A stretch of DNA of 64,000 nucleotides, from positions 16,227,416 to 16,291,415 of the forward strand of contig CM063249.1 in assembly GCA_032158295.1 (NCBI GenBank), given 5' to 3'. Numbering within the stretch: the first letter of the stretch is position 1; the number at the start of each line of letters is the position of its first letter. Source of the stretch: Pycnopodia helianthoides. Taxonomy: Eukaryota > Echinodermata > Asteroidea > Forcipulatida > Asteriidae. Made by a program: the position numbers and the translations under genes. The notes beneath the pieces are model-generated. The model did not search any database, was not told where the DNA came from, and saw only the letters and a program-made list of their open reading frames with translations. Of the stretch, positions 62,496 through 64,000 are shown piece after piece.

Positions 62496-64000
62496 CTGAG
62501 GAGGAGAGGTGAGGAGAGACGGAAGAAACCGAGATGAAGAGACGGTTTTGTCTTTTCTCTCGGAAATAATGAGGAGAATACATCGGGGACAACAGGATGA
62601 AAATGGAATCTTGAACCCGAGGTTAAGATCATGTCTGATCCTTTGAAATGGTTTCTCCCCTTTTTGAACGCTTAAAATGAAAGAACAGATTTAAAGAAGT
62701 CTCTGCCTTGACAATATTACGTAATATTCTTTTATTAGAGATGGAGTGATGAAGTAACTTCAGCTTTTTAATCTATATGTACAACATTTTTGTCTTCGAC
62801 AAAGCAAACAAAACGCTGCTTTCCAACAAATTATAAGCATGGTTCAAAACAAAGGAGCATGGTTTAAAAATAACTGAAAACAGGAGCCAAAGCCAAATAA
62901 AAAGCTGATTCTTCTGAATTTGACACAAATTTTAAAACAATTTTCCATTTTGTTCCCCTTCACCAAGAGAGATCATTTCACAGGAAATTGCATGTAAGTT
63001 CACCAGATGCCAAGGGACCATTTGGAGGGGCTGAGACAGCAAATGGTGTTTGATTATCCAAACAGCATCTCTCCCTCAGCCCTGGATTGCTTACTTCCCA
63101 AGAGGCTTGGGCAAAAGATTCAAACTGGCCTGAAGACGTGGCTGACAATAAATATTAGATGTACTACGGGGGGCCTTCTGCACAATCCGTTCGCATCATT
63201 GGTTGGAGTATATTCATTTATGAGAAGAGAGCTTGATTTATCCCGCAGTATTTATTCCTTCTTCTTTTGAATGGCTGACAATGATTCTATGGAACGCCTG
63301 CTGAGCTGCACCCCTTCTTCTGGCCTTCTTCTTTTTAAATTTTTTTTTTAATGAAGTCCATAAGGTGTTTAAAAACTACACAGTTAACCACTTCAAGTCC
63401 CATCAGGATTATCGTTCAGTGCACCTGCCTGACACAGATTTCATCTAAAAGCACCAGACAATCGCTTCAACAATCGGCAGATTTGTGTTTTTTAAACCCG
63501 ACAGATTACAGATGTGACCGAGAGCATATTTAGCAGATGTTGGTTGATTCAGATCAATGGGGGGGGGGGGGGGGTCAACGACACTCACAATGGGACAATC
63601 ATCGATGCTCACGCTGCATTAAATTCCGTCACTGCGATTGAAATCTTGGTTTTGGATCTTTCTTATATTTTTGTTGTTGCAGTTTCTGTAAATGTGGATC
63701 AGCTAATAAAGTTAGTCAGAAATTACTTCAGAAATCAAGTTCAATGACGATCAATAACTCAATAATAATTTTAAGTAAATTGGAGAAGAAAAAAAAAATC
63801 CCCCTGGAAATAAACATGATGTTAGATGGATTGATAGAAATTGTTTAAATGATCAATGTTCAGACAAACAGGGTTTCACCTGTTATGTTCATTTTTTTTT
63901 TTTTTTTTTTTCAGGTTTGAGTAACACAATGCAGGTTTTGATGACCAACGTTTCAGTGTCGCACAACATAACTATTCCTCCATGTTATTTGAATGCCTTG
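62496..64000. other. CLTC intron running off the right edge
   Basis: No exon matching the beta-propeller was found on the minus strand here. The stretch has a G-run at about 63559-63573 and a T-run at 63892-63911. The upstream clathrin exons, including the start codon, must lie beyond 64,000. Confidence 0.7.

Overview
This is eukaryotic (animal) genomic DNA: AT-rich, intron-rich and dense in short mobile elements. Two protein-coding genes can be read exon by exon. The right half (35.7-62.5 kb, minus strand) carries the clathrin heavy chain gene, with 24 coding exons giving about 1,349 residues. The N-terminal ~326 residues (most of the beta-propeller) lie beyond the right edge. The middle (23.1-30.4 kb, plus strand) carries a complete five-exon gene for a secreted somatomedin-B / thrombospondin-1 protein, the SBSPON (RPE-spondin) orthologue. 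The two genes converge tail to tail with about 5.3 kb between their stop codons. They have unrelated jobs (membrane-coat lattice versus extracellular matrix), so adjacency does not imply shared function. The protein sequences, TTAGGG telomere-type repeat and miniature-element families suggest a marine deuterostome invertebrate, most likely an echinoderm and possibly a sea star. That assignment is inference.

Layout. 1-1.8 kb: a 350-bp satellite whose unit is a string of short hairpins. 2.0-3.2 kb: a 510-bp tandem duplication with an expanded 45-bp array. 3.41-3.50 kb: an interstitial telomeric repeat. 3.4-7.4 kb: gene-free AT-rich DNA, again rich in small hairpins and diverged repeats. 9.4-14.5 kb: two large foldback elements (275-bp and 1.1-kb inverted arms) with a tRNA-derived SINE between them. 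14.5-22.7 kb: no recognisable gene; one GC-rich island near 20.3 kb. 22.75-30.6 kb: SBSPON with promoter region and a candidate poly(A) signal. 30.6-35.7 kb: intergenic DNA plus the probable clathrin 3' UTR. 35.7-62.5 kb: clathrin, whose introns hold most of the remaining repeats. 62.5-64 kb: intron sequence leading to the missing upstream clathrin exons.

The observations most worth following are: (1) multiplication of a complete 3' splice site, including the first 12 coding bases, in a clathrin intron; (2) two overlapping splice donors 5 nt apart that decide whether clathrin keeps its QLMLT uncoating motif; (3) the hairpin-string satellite; (4) a nested palindromic insertion with a clean empty-site comparison; (5) the stacked palindromes at 60.6-61.2 kb; (6) direct repeats flanking two clathrin exons; (7) a +2 frameshift at a homopolymer in an otherwise perfect clathrin exon.
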